From positions 43,723 through 107,722 of the forward strand of contig DDKS01000065.1 of the NCBI GenBank assembly GCA_002340095.1: a stretch of DNA of 64,000 bases, in the 5' to 3' direction. Source of the stretch: Betaproteobacteria bacterium UBA2592 (GTDB taxonomy: Bacteria; Pseudomonadota; Gammaproteobacteria; Burkholderiales; Rhodocyclaceae). The translations under genes and the position numbers were made by a program. How positions within the stretch are numbered: the stretch's first letter is position 1; every line of letters starts with the position of its first letter. The notes under the pieces were generated by a model. That model worked only from the letters and a program-made list of their open reading frames with translations. It searched no databases and was not told the DNA's origin. Shown piece after piece: positions 19,064 through 27,217 of the stretch.

Positions 19064-19546
19064 TCAGGGGGTCAGGGAGCGCCAGGCCGACCAGACCGCC
19101 CGGGCATAGCGCTCGTTGTGAACGGGGGTGCGGGAATGGTAGTTGCCCACGGCCCGCCAGAATCTTTCCCGATCGATGCGGGCCGGGTCGATGCCGGCCA
19201 GTTCCCGGGAGAGCAGCCAGGTGCCGAAGTGGATGTTGGCGCAGCGGTGATGGGTGATCAGTTCCAGGGAGCCGCCCCGGCGCTCGATTTCGGGCAGCCA
19301 GATGGAATTGATCTGCATCGGGCCGATGTCGTAGCTGCCGTTGCGGTTGTGGGACACGGCGCCGACCCGACCGCCCTCCACCTTCATGATGGCCTTGATC
19401 AGGGACGGGGGAACCCGGAAACGCTCGGCGGCCTGCAGCACGCAGGCGTCCGTTTCGGTAGCCTGGACTACGCCCGGCAGCAGGACCAGGGCGGCCAGGG
19501 CCAGGCTGTGCGATGCCAGCCGCTTCAGGCGGGAAGTGCGGCACAT
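19064..19546 (-). CDS. Lytic transglycosylase, SLT type
   Basis: 160 residues: signal peptide (positions 1-29, ending VQA) followed by a minimal goose-lysozyme/SLT fold. The catalytic glutamate is E57 in IKAIMKVEGGRVG, followed by GPMQIN (75-80) and the NYHSRT segment near the end. Small proteins of this kind (IagB, VirB1, PilT-type) open peptidoglycan for envelope-spanning machines. It overlaps the 3' end of the SARP-type regulator gene by 22 bases, so the two form an operon, and the pilus operon diverges from it. A role in placing the secretin or pilus through the wall is a fair inference. Confidence 0.88.
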   Translation of the reverse strand: MCRTSRLKRLASHSLALAALVLLPGVVQATETDACVLQAAERFRVPPSLIKAIMKVEGGRVGAVSHNRNGSYDIGPMQINSIWLPEIERRGGSLELITHHRCANIHFGTWLLSRELAGIDPARIDRERFWRAVGNYHSRTPVHNERYARAVWSAWRSLTP

Positions 19547-22500
19547 GCGGGACTTCCCCAGCGCTGGATCCAGCCCCGGGCTTCCTGATCCAGGGCAATT
19601 CTCTCGGCGTTTGTCATGGCGACCCTGGCCTCCCGGGCATTGCCCCGGGCAGTGGCGATGTCGCTTTTGAGGCGCCAGAGGCTGGGCAGGCAGTGGGCGT
19701 GTTCGGCGGTGTCGGCGTTGGCCAGAGCCCGGTCGGCCATGGCTTCGGCCAGTTCCAGCCGGCCCGAGGCGGCCAGCGCTTCTGCCCCCAGCCAGCGGGC
19801 GGAGTTGATGCCAGCCGGGTAGGCATGGTTCGTTGCCTCTTCAAAAGCCAGAATGTGCTCCACGGGAACGGGCAGGCCGCAGTAGGCGCTGGCGGCGAAC
19901 AGGGCCAGCGCCGAAAACACTTCCCGCAGCACGAAGCCTTCCGCCGTGGCGATGGCGTGGGCCTGCCGGGCGTACTCGATGGACTTGCCGTGTTCGCCGG
20001 TTCCGAAATAGGCCGAGGCGGCCAGGGTCGTGGCGATGCAGACGTCCTGCTTGATGCCGTTGGCGAGAATGCGCGCCAGATAATGGTGGAGCGTTTCTTC
20101 CCAGTCGGCTTCGCCCAGATACCAGCGGCTCCAGGCATAGGTGGGGCAGGCCAGGGCCACCGGATCCGAGGGAAAGTAGCGGGTCCGTTCGTCGCTGGAG
20201 AGGGGAGAGTCCAGCACCGCGAGCAGGTGGGGGCCGGCCTGGCGGAAATCACCCAGCCAGAAATGGGTGTTGCCGAGTGCCCAGTGCGCGGCGAATTCCC
20301 GGGCCGGGGTGTTGGCCCGGGCCATGAGCTGGGCGCCCTGTTCCAGCCCCATGTGCCGTCCTCCCTTGCCGGACCAGAGGTAGATCAGGCTCAGGGCCGA
20401 GTATTCGATCTCCTGTTCTTCCGGACTGGGCCGGGCCGGCAGCAGGTCGAGAATTTCCCGGCTGGTGCTGCAGGTGGCCTCGTTGCCGTAACCATCCCGT
20501 ACCGCCCGCACCCGGGTATGGCGGACCCGGTCCCAGAGATCCTGGGTGGAGTGGCTGTAGCCCAGGCGTTCCAGCTGGTCGTAATAGGTGCAGGCCGCCA
20601 GGGCGTCCTGTTCCTGGCAGGCTGTCTCCGCCGCGGCCCGCCAGTTGCGCCGCGCCTCGTCGATGCGGCCGGCGCTTTCCCACAGGGGGGCGGCCCGGCC
20701 GAACTCGTTGCGCTCCATGTACAGGCGCGCGGCATCGGCTGCCAGCCGCTCCCGGTCCTGGGCCGGGAGGGATTGCAGGATCGTTTCGTGGATCAGCGGG
20801 TGGAAGAAGGCCCAGTGGTTGGCATCATGGTTGTTCAGGATGTGGGCTTCCTGGCCCAGCCGGATGGCCAGCAGGGCCCGTTCCCGGTCCACCAGCGCCG
20901 TCAGGTCCGACAGCTTCCATTGCAGCCCGAGCAGCGCGGCGGCGCCCAGTTCCGGCAGGCTGGCCCGCACCGCATTGAGGGTCGCGGCCAGGAATTCGGT
21001 GGTGGGCATGTTCAGCCGTGCTTCCCGGGAGGCCGTGAGCAGGTAGATGGGGACGCCCCGGGCCAGCAGGATCGTGGTACGCCGGCTCTCGCTCGGAGTG
21101 GGCAGGCACAGGTTGTCGAGCAGTTCTTCCGATGCCTGGTCGCTCAGGGGGGGGAGTGACAGGGTGTAGGTGTCGGGGAGGGCGAAATGCGGGCTGCCGG
21201 TCTTGCGCTGGGTGATCAGGATGAGGCAATCCTGCAGCTGGGGCAGAACCCGCGACAGCAGGCGGGCACTGGGCTGGTCGAGCCAGTGGGCGTCGTCCAG
21301 CACGATCAGGCTCGACGCGCCGAGCAGTTGCAGCAGCAGCCGCTCGAACTCGCCCTTGTCGCCCAGGGGCACGCTGCGGTGCGCCAGGAACTGCTGGAGC
21401 ACCTGTTCCTTCGCCTGATCCAGGCCGAAGCCCAGGCGGGCATCCTGGCGCACCCGGAACAGCCAGTCGTAGATCAGGCTCCAGGGCTGGCTGGCGGTCT
21501 CCGAGCGGGCGCCGAGCCAGGTCAGCCGGGCGCCCCCGGCCAGACGCTGGCGGGCAAATTCCCAGACCAGGCGGGTCTTGCCCATGCCCGGGGGCGCGGT
21601 CACGACCACCCGGCGGTTGCTGCCCCGCCGGCTTTCCTGCCAGAACCCTTCGAGCCGCTCCAGTTCCGCAGCACGCCCCACCAGGGGGGGAGCGGCACTG
21701 AGGGGGGGCTGTTCGGGCAGGTGGTAGTGCTGGAAGTCCTGCACATAAAGGGTCTGCTTCTGTCCCGAGAGGTCGAGGGCGAAATCCTGTCGTTCCAGTC
21801 CGAACAGGTGGGCCATGTCGGCAAAACCGTCATCGGCAATCAGCTGTCCCGGCCGGATCAGGTAGGCCAGCCGTTCGACCCACTTGCTGCGCCATCCCCC
21901 GATCTGGGGTTGCAGGCCGGGGCCCCATTCGACAATGCAGTTGCCCGCGCTCAGGGCGATCCGCAGGCCCCCGGTGTCACCGAAACGGAATTCGATGGCC
22001 GCCGCGGCCCGCAGGGCCTGCCAGCGGTAGTTGCCCTGCAGGCTGTGCAGGCCGAAGGCCAGGGTGACGCCGGTGGCATCGACACTGGCCGTGATGCCGC
22101 CGAAGTAGGTGCATTCTTCGGTCATGCGGGCCAGTTTCTGCCGCCAGGTCAGGTAGGCGGCGCGTTCATCGGCCCCCTGGCCGGCCGGGCTGGCTGTCTC
22201 GATCCGCAGCAGCGCCATGTGGGCCAGTTCCGGCGCGTTGCCGGGCGGAGGCGTGACGGGCAGGGGCGCCGTCCCCAGGTTTTCCAGTTCTGCCTGGCAC
22301 TCTTGCCGGAGCCGTTCCAGGTAGGCCTGCCGCGAGGTCAGCCAGTCACTCCAGTCCGGACTGGCTTCGTCCAGGGTCAGGCAGTCGCCCCACGGGGCGT
22401 GGGCATTGTCGCTCAGGTGGTGGGTCAGATGCCGCTGATGCTGCCAGGCCTCACGGCTCTTGAGGAAGCTTTCGTCGGTGAAGAGCCGGGCCGCGCCCCG

Positions 22501-22881
22501 GAAGGTGACCCACTGGCGGTTGGTCTCCAGGATGGATTCGAGGCCGAGGCGGCTCAGGCAGGTGCAGAGGTCATTGAGTACCACCCGCAGGTTGCCCTTG
22601 GAGGCTTCCAGCGGCTTGTGGGGCCAGAACAGTTCCGCGAGGGTGTCCCGGCGCAGGGGCCGGTTCGGCTGGCTGGAGAGGTGGGCCAGCAGGGCCAGGG
22701 TCTTCTGGTAGCGCGAGGCGACCACGATGCTGCCTTGTTCGTGGATCAGTTGCGGCTTGCCGAAGAAGCTCAGCCAGAGGGTGCCGGCCGGGGCGGGGGA
22801 GGTCTGGCCGGGGAGGGCTTCCGGCATGTTATGGCCCGGGCTGCCCGGTAACGGGGGGTCCGTCGTGCTGTGTCTTTTCAT
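19525..22881 (-). CDS. SARP/BTAD-type STAND transcription regulator
   Basis: 1118 residues, not a recognised named gene. Visible order: an OmpR-like winged helix and BTAD region (about 28-200; LWLSFFGKPQ, the hydrophobic ALLAHLSSQPNRPLRRDTLAELFWP and LRVVLNDLCTCLSRLG); a segment about 215-385 that resembles a class III nucleotidyl cyclase domain but lacks clear metal aspartates and is probably inactive; an AAA/STAND ATPase with Walker A PPGMGKTRL near 428-436 and Walker B SLIVLDDAHW near 523; and a long alpha-helical repeat end. No LuxR helix-turn-helix is present at the C-terminus. SARP proteins bind direct heptamer repeats; such repeats lie upstream of the divergent prepilin gene. Such regulators are best known from actinomycetes. 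Confidence 0.85.
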   Translation of the reverse strand: MKRHSTTDPPLPGSPGHNMPEALPGQTSPAPAGTLWLSFFGKPQLIHEQGSIVVASRYQKTLALLAHLSSQPNRPLRRDTLAELFWPHKPLEASKGNLRVVLNDLCTCLSRLGLESILETNRQWVTFRGAARLFTDESFLKSREAWQHQRHLTHHLSDNAHAPWGDCLTLDEASPDWSDWLTSRQAYLERLRQECQAELENLGTAPLPVTPPPGNAPELAHMALLRIETASPAGQGADERAAYLTWRQKLARMTEECTYFGGITASVDATGVTLAFGLHSLQGNYRWQALRAAAAIEFRFGDTGGLRIALSAGNCIVEWGPGLQPQIGGWRSKWVERLAYLIRPGQLIADDGFADMAHLFGLERQDFALDLSGQKQTLYVQDFQHYHLPEQPPLSAAPPLVGRAAELERLEGFWQESRRGSNRRVVVTAPPGMGKTRLVWEFARQRLAGGARLTWLGARSETASQPWSLIYDWLFRVRQDARLGFGLDQAKEQVLQQFLAHRSVPLGDKGEFERLLLQLLGASSLIVLDDAHWLDQPSARLLSRVLPQLQDCLILITQRKTGSPHFALPDTYTLSLPPLSDQASEELLDNLCLPTPSESRRTTILLARGVPIYLLTASREARLNMPTTEFLAATLNAVRASLPELGAAALLGLQWKLSDLTALVDRERALLAIRLGQEAHILNNHDANHWAFFHPLIHETILQSLPAQDRERLAADAARLYMERNEFGRAAPLWESAGRIDEARRNWRAAAETACQEQDALAACTYYDQLERLGYSHSTQDLWDRVRHTRVRAVRDGYGNEATCSTSREILDLLPARPSPEEQEIEYSALSLIYLWSGKGGRHMGLEQGAQLMARANTPAREFAAHWALGNTHFWLGDFRQAGPHLLAVLDSPLSSDERTRYFPSDPVALACPTYAWSRWYLGEADWEETLHHYLARILANGIKQDVCIATTLAASAYFGTGEHGKSIEYARQAHAIATAEGFVLREVFSALALFAASAYCGLPVPVEHILAFEEATNHAYPAGINSARWLGAEALAASGRLELAEAMADRALANADTAEHAHCLPSLWRLKSDIATARGNAREARVAMTNAERIALDQEARGWIQRWGSPACAALPA

Positions 22882-23118
22882 CGGGGAGGGCTGCAGGTGG
22901 CTGTGTCAGGAAGGGGGACGGGGTGGCGCCGGGCGAGCCGACAGCCTTGCCGCTTCTCCGGCCGGGGATGTGAGCCTCCGGACCGCCCGGGGAGGGGGCT
23001 GGACTGACGGGAAAACAGGCCGGAGGAACGGCCGGGTGATGAACACTGCATTGTCGCGCCGGAAGAAACCGTGAGTCCCGAGTATGACAAGAATCCCGGG
23101 CCGGCGTCCATGGGCAGG

Positions 23119-23158
23119 GCGTTTGTCCTGCGAACGTTTTGCGAACGATCGGCGAATC
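23119..23158 (+). promoter_or_regulatory. 11-bp phased heptamer repeats, candidate SARP operator
   Basis: GCGAACG at 23130, GCGAACG at 23141 and GCGAATC at 23152 are spaced by exactly 11 bases, with four-base spacers. A weaker copy GCGTTTG at 23119 is in the same phase. SARP proteins are known to bind heptamers at 11-bp steps just upstream of the -10 region. The gene on the other side of this region encodes a SARP-type regulator. Confidence 0.65.
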
Positions 23159-23191
23159 TTCGGGAAATGGTGGATGCGTAAATTGCACGGG

Positions 23192-23207
23192 TTCAATGCA
23201 CATTGAA
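23192..23207. repeat. Perfect inverted repeat in the prepilin leader
   Basis: TTCAATG and CATTGAA flank a two-base centre (CA). It lies about 50 bases before the prepilin ATG and downstream of the heptamer repeats, so it could be an operator or an RNA hairpin in the leader. There is no long T-run after it. Confidence 0.5.
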
Positions 23208-23259
23208 TTTCCGCTTACCCCGATCCCATTTCATCTTGTTTTATTTCCGGAGGCTTTCC

Positions 23260-23988
23260 ATGACGCTCGTCTCAATGCAAAAAGGCCGCAAGCACCAGGG
23301 TGGTTTCACCATGGTGGAGCTGGCCATCGTGCTGGTGATTGCCGGCATCATCCTCGTCGCCGCCCTGAAGGGCACCGACATGATCAACAAGGCCAAGATC
23401 GAACGCACGGTGCAGGACATCCGTGGCATTCAGGGCATGATCTTCGAACACGAGAAGCGCACCGGCCGCCTGGCGGGCGACTGTGACGGTGACGGCATCA
23501 TCGAGGTGACTGCCGGCACGCTGCAACTGGTTCGTCTGGCCGGTGATGCTTATGACGACAATGCGGATCCCACGGCTGGAACGGGCCCGGCTTGTGTCAA
23601 CTCCACTACTTCTGAAGCCGACCTCAACACGCCCTGGAAGGATCTGCGCAAGGCCAACATCGTCGATCCGGCCCGCATCAACCGCCAGATCACCAAGAAC
23701 CAGACCAACAACTTCTATGGCATCGGTTCCTGGCTGATCAACAATGCCCCTTCCAACGTGATCACCGTCTATGACATCCCCCTGTGGATGGCCAAGGGTA
23801 TCGACGTGGCCATCGATGGCGCGGGCGTGGCCGGCACCAATCCCGAGACGGCGGGCGCCACCGGCCGTGTGCGCCTGCTCCATGACGGCACGACTGCTTC
23901 GGCCAATGGTGCCAACTGGCCTACCGGCAGTGCCAACGACGATCAGCTGGTCTCCATCTTCTTCCAGTTCGACCGCAACGCGCCCTGA
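23260..23988 (+). CDS. Type IV prepilin, probable major pilin of MSHA-like system
   Basis: 242 residues from the ATG at 23260, which follows a GGAGG site. A 15-residue basic leader ends in KHQGG and is followed by FTMVELAIVLVIAGIILVAALKG, the prepilin peptidase site and the first half of the pilin helix, with glutamate at mature position 5 (E20). The globular part is large for a pilin. It carries GDCDGDGIIEV (D74, D76, D78), which resembles a calcium-binding EF-type loop without the usual position-12 glutamate. Being the first gene of the operon with the regulatory repeats directly upstream, it is the probable major subunit; that role is inference. Confidence 0.85.
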   Translation: MTLVSMQKGRKHQGGFTMVELAIVLVIAGIILVAALKGTDMINKAKIERTVQDIRGIQGMIFEHEKRTGRLAGDCDGDGIIEVTAGTLQLVRLAGDAYDDNADPTAGTGPACVNSTTSEADLNTPWKDLRKANIVDPARINRQITKNQTNNFYGIGSWLINNAPSNVITVYDIPLWMAKGIDVAIDGAGVAGTNPETAGATGRVRLLHDGTTASANGANWPTGSANDDQLVSIFFQFDRNAP

Positions 23989-24049
23989 TCCTTTCTGAAC
24001 GTTGCCGCGCTCCCGCAGGGAGTGCGGCAATTCTGCCTGCTTGATACCC

Positions 24050-25576
24050 ATGTCCATATTCGAACGTCTGACCGGAACCCTGCTGGTCGCCCTGGGGGAG
24101 CCTGCCGCCGAGGCGGAAGCCGCTGTCGTGCGCTACGCCCTGGTGCAAGGGCGGCAACTGCTGCGCCGGGGTGAAATCGAGGCGGACCGCCTTGCCAGCC
24201 TTGGCGGCTACGAGGTGCGCGCCAGCTTCTTCGACCGCAGCGCCTATTTCGGCCGGGTGGGCTCCCAGACGAGCAATGCCCGTCTGGCCGGGGTGGTGGC
24301 CCGGCGCTTCGTGGATGGGGAACTCCTGTTCAACGAACCCTACCGCCTCCGGCTCTCGGTGCATCCGACCGGGGAGCACGACTTCCAGCTGCGCCTCATC
24401 GCGGCATCCGAATTGGGCTGTGTCCGGGCCGAGGGTAGCCTGCCCCTCGATTCCCGGCCGGTGGGGCTGGCCTCCCTCGAGGAGCTGGCCATCGCCGCCC
24501 TGGTGGCCCGGGTGACGCCGGCGCCGGCCATGGTCTGTTTTGCCCGGGGCGCACGCTTCATCGCCTTCGTGTGCGAAGCCGGCGAAGTCCGGAGCCGCAA
24601 TGTGGAGATGCTCGCCGGTGGCGAGCTCGGGGCGGCCCAGGATGCCGCCAGCCGCGCCGAGGCGATGCTGCTGGGCGGCCTGGGCAACGCCGCGCCGGGG
24701 GATGTGAACATCGGTATCAAGCTGTATCTGGGCGATCTGCGGCCCCTGGCCGCCGAAGCCGCCGCCCAGCGCGACTACGCCTCGCGCGAGGTGGAAAAGA
24801 AGATGGGCCTGCTGGTGCGGGGCGGGGATGCCCTGGCCGAGCCCGAACTGTTCGGCCTGCGCTTCGTCGGGAGCCGCTGGAACCTGCTGGAGCCGGACCA
24901 GGCGCTGCGCTCCTGGGCCTGGAAGGCCGCCCTGCCGGTCAGCGGCCTGATGGCGGCCGGTGCCCTGACCCTGGCGGGTCTGGGGGTGGCCACCGCCTAC
25001 GAGAACAGCCGCAAGACCGATGAGATCGGCCGGCAGCGGCAGCAGGTGGAACAGCAGCGGGCCGCACTCGAGAAGCAGGTGCCCGACAGTGGCGAGGTGA
25101 GCCGCATCCGTGACCTGACCGACCTGCTGCAGAAGCGGGAGGAGCAGGTGCGGGTGGATCACCTGCTTTCCTGGCTGACCCGCCAGATTCCCGAGGGGGC
25201 TTCGATTGCCTCCCTGCACATGTTCCCGCCCGGCGAGACGCCGCCCGAGGTGCTGCGCAAGCAGACCGGTGATGGCGGCGGAGGCACCGACATCCTGGCC
25301 CGGCTTTTTGGCGCCAAAGCGCTCGCCAAGCCAGATGCACAGGAGGCTCCCGCCCAGAATGCAGCGGCGGCGAAGCAGCAGCCGGGAGAGTACGAGCTCA
25401 CCCTCGAACTCATCCTCCCGGGGGCTTACGAGCACAGCGAGAAGCTGGCGGGCGAGATCGTGGGACGGCTGGCCGGGCGGGGCCGTTTCAAGCAGAGCAC
25501 CCTTGCCTACGATGCGCCCGCGAACCGGGCGGTGCTGCGTTCCCAACTGACCATTCAGGCCAAGGATTTCCGCTGA
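24050..25576 (+). CDS. PilM–PilN/GspL-like inner-membrane assembly protein (MshI type)
   Basis: 508 residues from the ATG at 24050. The N-terminal 280 residues are soluble and look like the degenerate actin-like fold of PilM/GspL-cytoplasmic proteins, though similarity by eye is weak. One membrane helix follows near 295-318 (LPVSGLMAAGALTLAGLGVATAY), then a coiled coil rich in Q/R/E (IGRQRQQVEQQRAALEKQV) and a PilN-like periplasmic domain interrupted by a G/A/Q-rich insert. This layout is a fusion of PilM-like and PilN-like parts, as in MshI or GspL. It would couple the extension ATPase (next gene, two bases on) to the periplasmic alignment proteins. Identification rests on layout and context. 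Confidence 0.7.
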   Translation: MSIFERLTGTLLVALGEPAAEAEAAVVRYALVQGRQLLRRGEIEADRLASLGGYEVRASFFDRSAYFGRVGSQTSNARLAGVVARRFVDGELLFNEPYRLRLSVHPTGEHDFQLRLIAASELGCVRAEGSLPLDSRPVGLASLEELAIAALVARVTPAPAMVCFARGARFIAFVCEAGEVRSRNVEMLAGGELGAAQDAASRAEAMLLGGLGNAAPGDVNIGIKLYLGDLRPLAAEAAAQRDYASREVEKKMGLLVRGGDALAEPELFGLRFVGSRWNLLEPDQALRSWAWKAALPVSGLMAAGALTLAGLGVATAYENSRKTDEIGRQRQQVEQQRAALEKQVPDSGEVSRIRDLTDLLQKREEQVRVDHLLSWLTRQIPEGASIASLHMFPPGETPPEVLRKQTGDGGGGTDILARLFGAKALAKPDAQEAPAQNAAAAKQQPGEYELTLELILPGAYEHSEKLAGEIVGRLAGRGRFKQSTLAYDAPANRAVLRSQLTIQAKDFR

Positions 25577-25578
25577 TC

Positions 25579-27207
25579 ATGAATGCACCCAAGAAGACCC
25601 TCGGACAAACCCTGAAGGAATCGGGGCTGATCACCGAAGAGCTGCTGGCCTATGCCCTGTCGATCGCCAAGACCTGCGGCGAGCGGCTCGGCGATACCCT
25701 GGAGCGTCTCGGTTTCGTGACCGACCAGGAGATTGCCCGGGCGGTGGCGCTGCAGCATGGCCTGCCTTATTCCGACCTGAGCGAGCCCCAGGGGCCGGAA
25801 GCCCTGCGTCTCGTGCCCTTCGCTTTTGCCCAGAAGCACCTGGTGCTGCCCCTGGACCTGAAGGATGGCCGCCTGGTGCTGGCCGCCGAGGATGCGGCGA
25901 ATCCGCAACTGGCGGCCATGATCGCCCGGTTCGTTTCCAATCCGCTGACCTTCTGCTTTGCGTCCCGCAGCCGGCTGGTGCGCGAGATCCAGCGGCGTTA
26001 CACCCGGGCGGAGCACTCGGTCGATGATGAAATCGCCCGCATCGGCCAGACGGCCCTGGGCGGGCGGGACTTTCCCGCCGAGCGTCTGGCGGAGCTGGTG
26101 ATCACCAGCGGCATCGACGCCCAGGCCTCGGACATCCACGTCAGCTCCACCCCGCTTGCCACCCTGGTTTCCCTCAGGGTGGATGGCGTGCTGCAACTGG
26201 CCCATTCCCTGCCGGCCGTGGTCCATACCCGTCTGGTTTCCGCCGTGAAGGTCATGGCCGCCCTGGACATTGCCGATACCAACCGGGCCCAGGATGGCCG
26301 GATCGCCTTCAGCTATCTGGAGGAGCGGCATGACCTGCGGGTGTCCACCATGCCCGGGGTCAATGGGGAAAACCTGGTCATCCGCATCCTCGCCGGCCGG
26401 GCCGACCTTTATTCCCTGGACAACATCGGCTATTCGCCGGTGCAGGTCCAGCAGATCGACCGGATGACCCGGCGTTCCCATGGTGCCGTGCTGGTGACGG
26501 GGCCGACCGGCTCCGGCAAGACCACGACCCTGTACGCCATGCTGCGCCGCATCAACATGCTGCAGCGCAACGTGCTGACGGTGGAGGATCCGGTGGAAAT
26601 CCGCCTGCCCCTGGCGCGCCAGATGGAAGTGAACGAAAAGGCCGGCATCACCTTCGCCTCGGCCATCCGCGCCTTCCTGCGCCAGGATCCGGATGTGATC
26701 CTGGTGGGCGAGGTGCGCGACAAGGATACGGCCCACCTGACCCTGCGGGCGGCCCAGACCGGCCACCTGGTGCTGTCCACCGTCCATACCAATGACGCCA
26801 TCGGCGTCGTGGTGCGCCTGCGCGACCTGGAATGCCAGGATGCGGTGCTGTCCGCTTCCCTGAGCGGGGTGGTGGCCCAGCGCCTGGTGCGCAAGCTCTG
26901 TCCCCACTGCCGCCAGGCCGTGCCCCTGTCCAGCACCCAGCAGGCCCAGTACCGGCTCGAAGTGGCCCAGGTCTACCAGCATGTGGGCTGCGACCGCTGC
27001 CGCCATACCGGTTATGTGGGCCGGGTGGCCGTGGCGGAAATCATCGAACTGGACGACGAACTGCGCAGCCTGATCGAACACGGCGCCCTGCCCACCGAGA
27101 TCGAGCGGCTGGTGCGGGGGCGCGGGGTGCCTTCCCTGCTGGATGCGGGCATGGCGCTGGTGGCCGAAGGGGTCACCGACGTGGCCGAAATCGAGCGGGT
27201 GATCTGA
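25579..27207 (+). CDS. mshE: Type IV pilus extension ATPase (PilB/GspE/MshE family)
   Basis: 542 residues. An N-terminal T2SSE-N-type domain (GQTLKESGLITEELLAYAL, and LGDTLERLGFVTDQEI) is followed by the hexameric ATPase: Walker A GPTGSGKTTT about 307-316, Walker B DPDVILVGEVRDKDT about 371-384, the His box LVLSTVHTNDA, and a zinc-binding tetracysteine (CPHC near 440, CDRC near 470) typical of GspE/PilB and absent from PilT. So this is an extension motor. No retraction ATPase is in the cluster. The second N-terminal module resembles the MshE c-di-GMP-binding region (paired RLG..L..LG..T elements), but I would not claim binding from this view. Confidence 0.92.
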   Translation: MNAPKKTLGQTLKESGLITEELLAYALSIAKTCGERLGDTLERLGFVTDQEIARAVALQHGLPYSDLSEPQGPEALRLVPFAFAQKHLVLPLDLKDGRLVLAAEDAANPQLAAMIARFVSNPLTFCFASRSRLVREIQRRYTRAEHSVDDEIARIGQTALGGRDFPAERLAELVITSGIDAQASDIHVSSTPLATLVSLRVDGVLQLAHSLPAVVHTRLVSAVKVMAALDIADTNRAQDGRIAFSYLEERHDLRVSTMPGVNGENLVIRILAGRADLYSLDNIGYSPVQVQQIDRMTRRSHGAVLVTGPTGSGKTTTLYAMLRRINMLQRNVLTVEDPVEIRLPLARQMEVNEKAGITFASAIRAFLRQDPDVILVGEVRDKDTAHLTLRAAQTGHLVLSTVHTNDAIGVVVRLRDLECQDAVLSASLSGVVAQRLVRKLCPHCRQAVPLSSTQQAQYRLEVAQVYQHVGCDRCRHTGYVGRVAVAEIIELDDELRSLIEHGALPTEIERLVRGRGVPSLLDAGMALVAEGVTDVAEIERVI

Positions 27208-27217
27208 GGCCCTGCGG

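Larger units (their letters stand above)
22882..23259 (+). other. Divergent control region between SARP regulator and pilus operon
   Basis: 378 bases without a credible gene. The left two thirds are GC-rich and hold no clear sigma-70 promoter that I can defend. The right third holds the 11-bp phased heptamers (23119-23158), an AT-richer stretch with TAAATT at 23179-23184 that could serve as a -10 element, and a perfect palindrome (23192-23207). The prepilin ribosome binding site GGAGG is at 23249-23253, six bases before its ATG. Confidence 0.6.
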
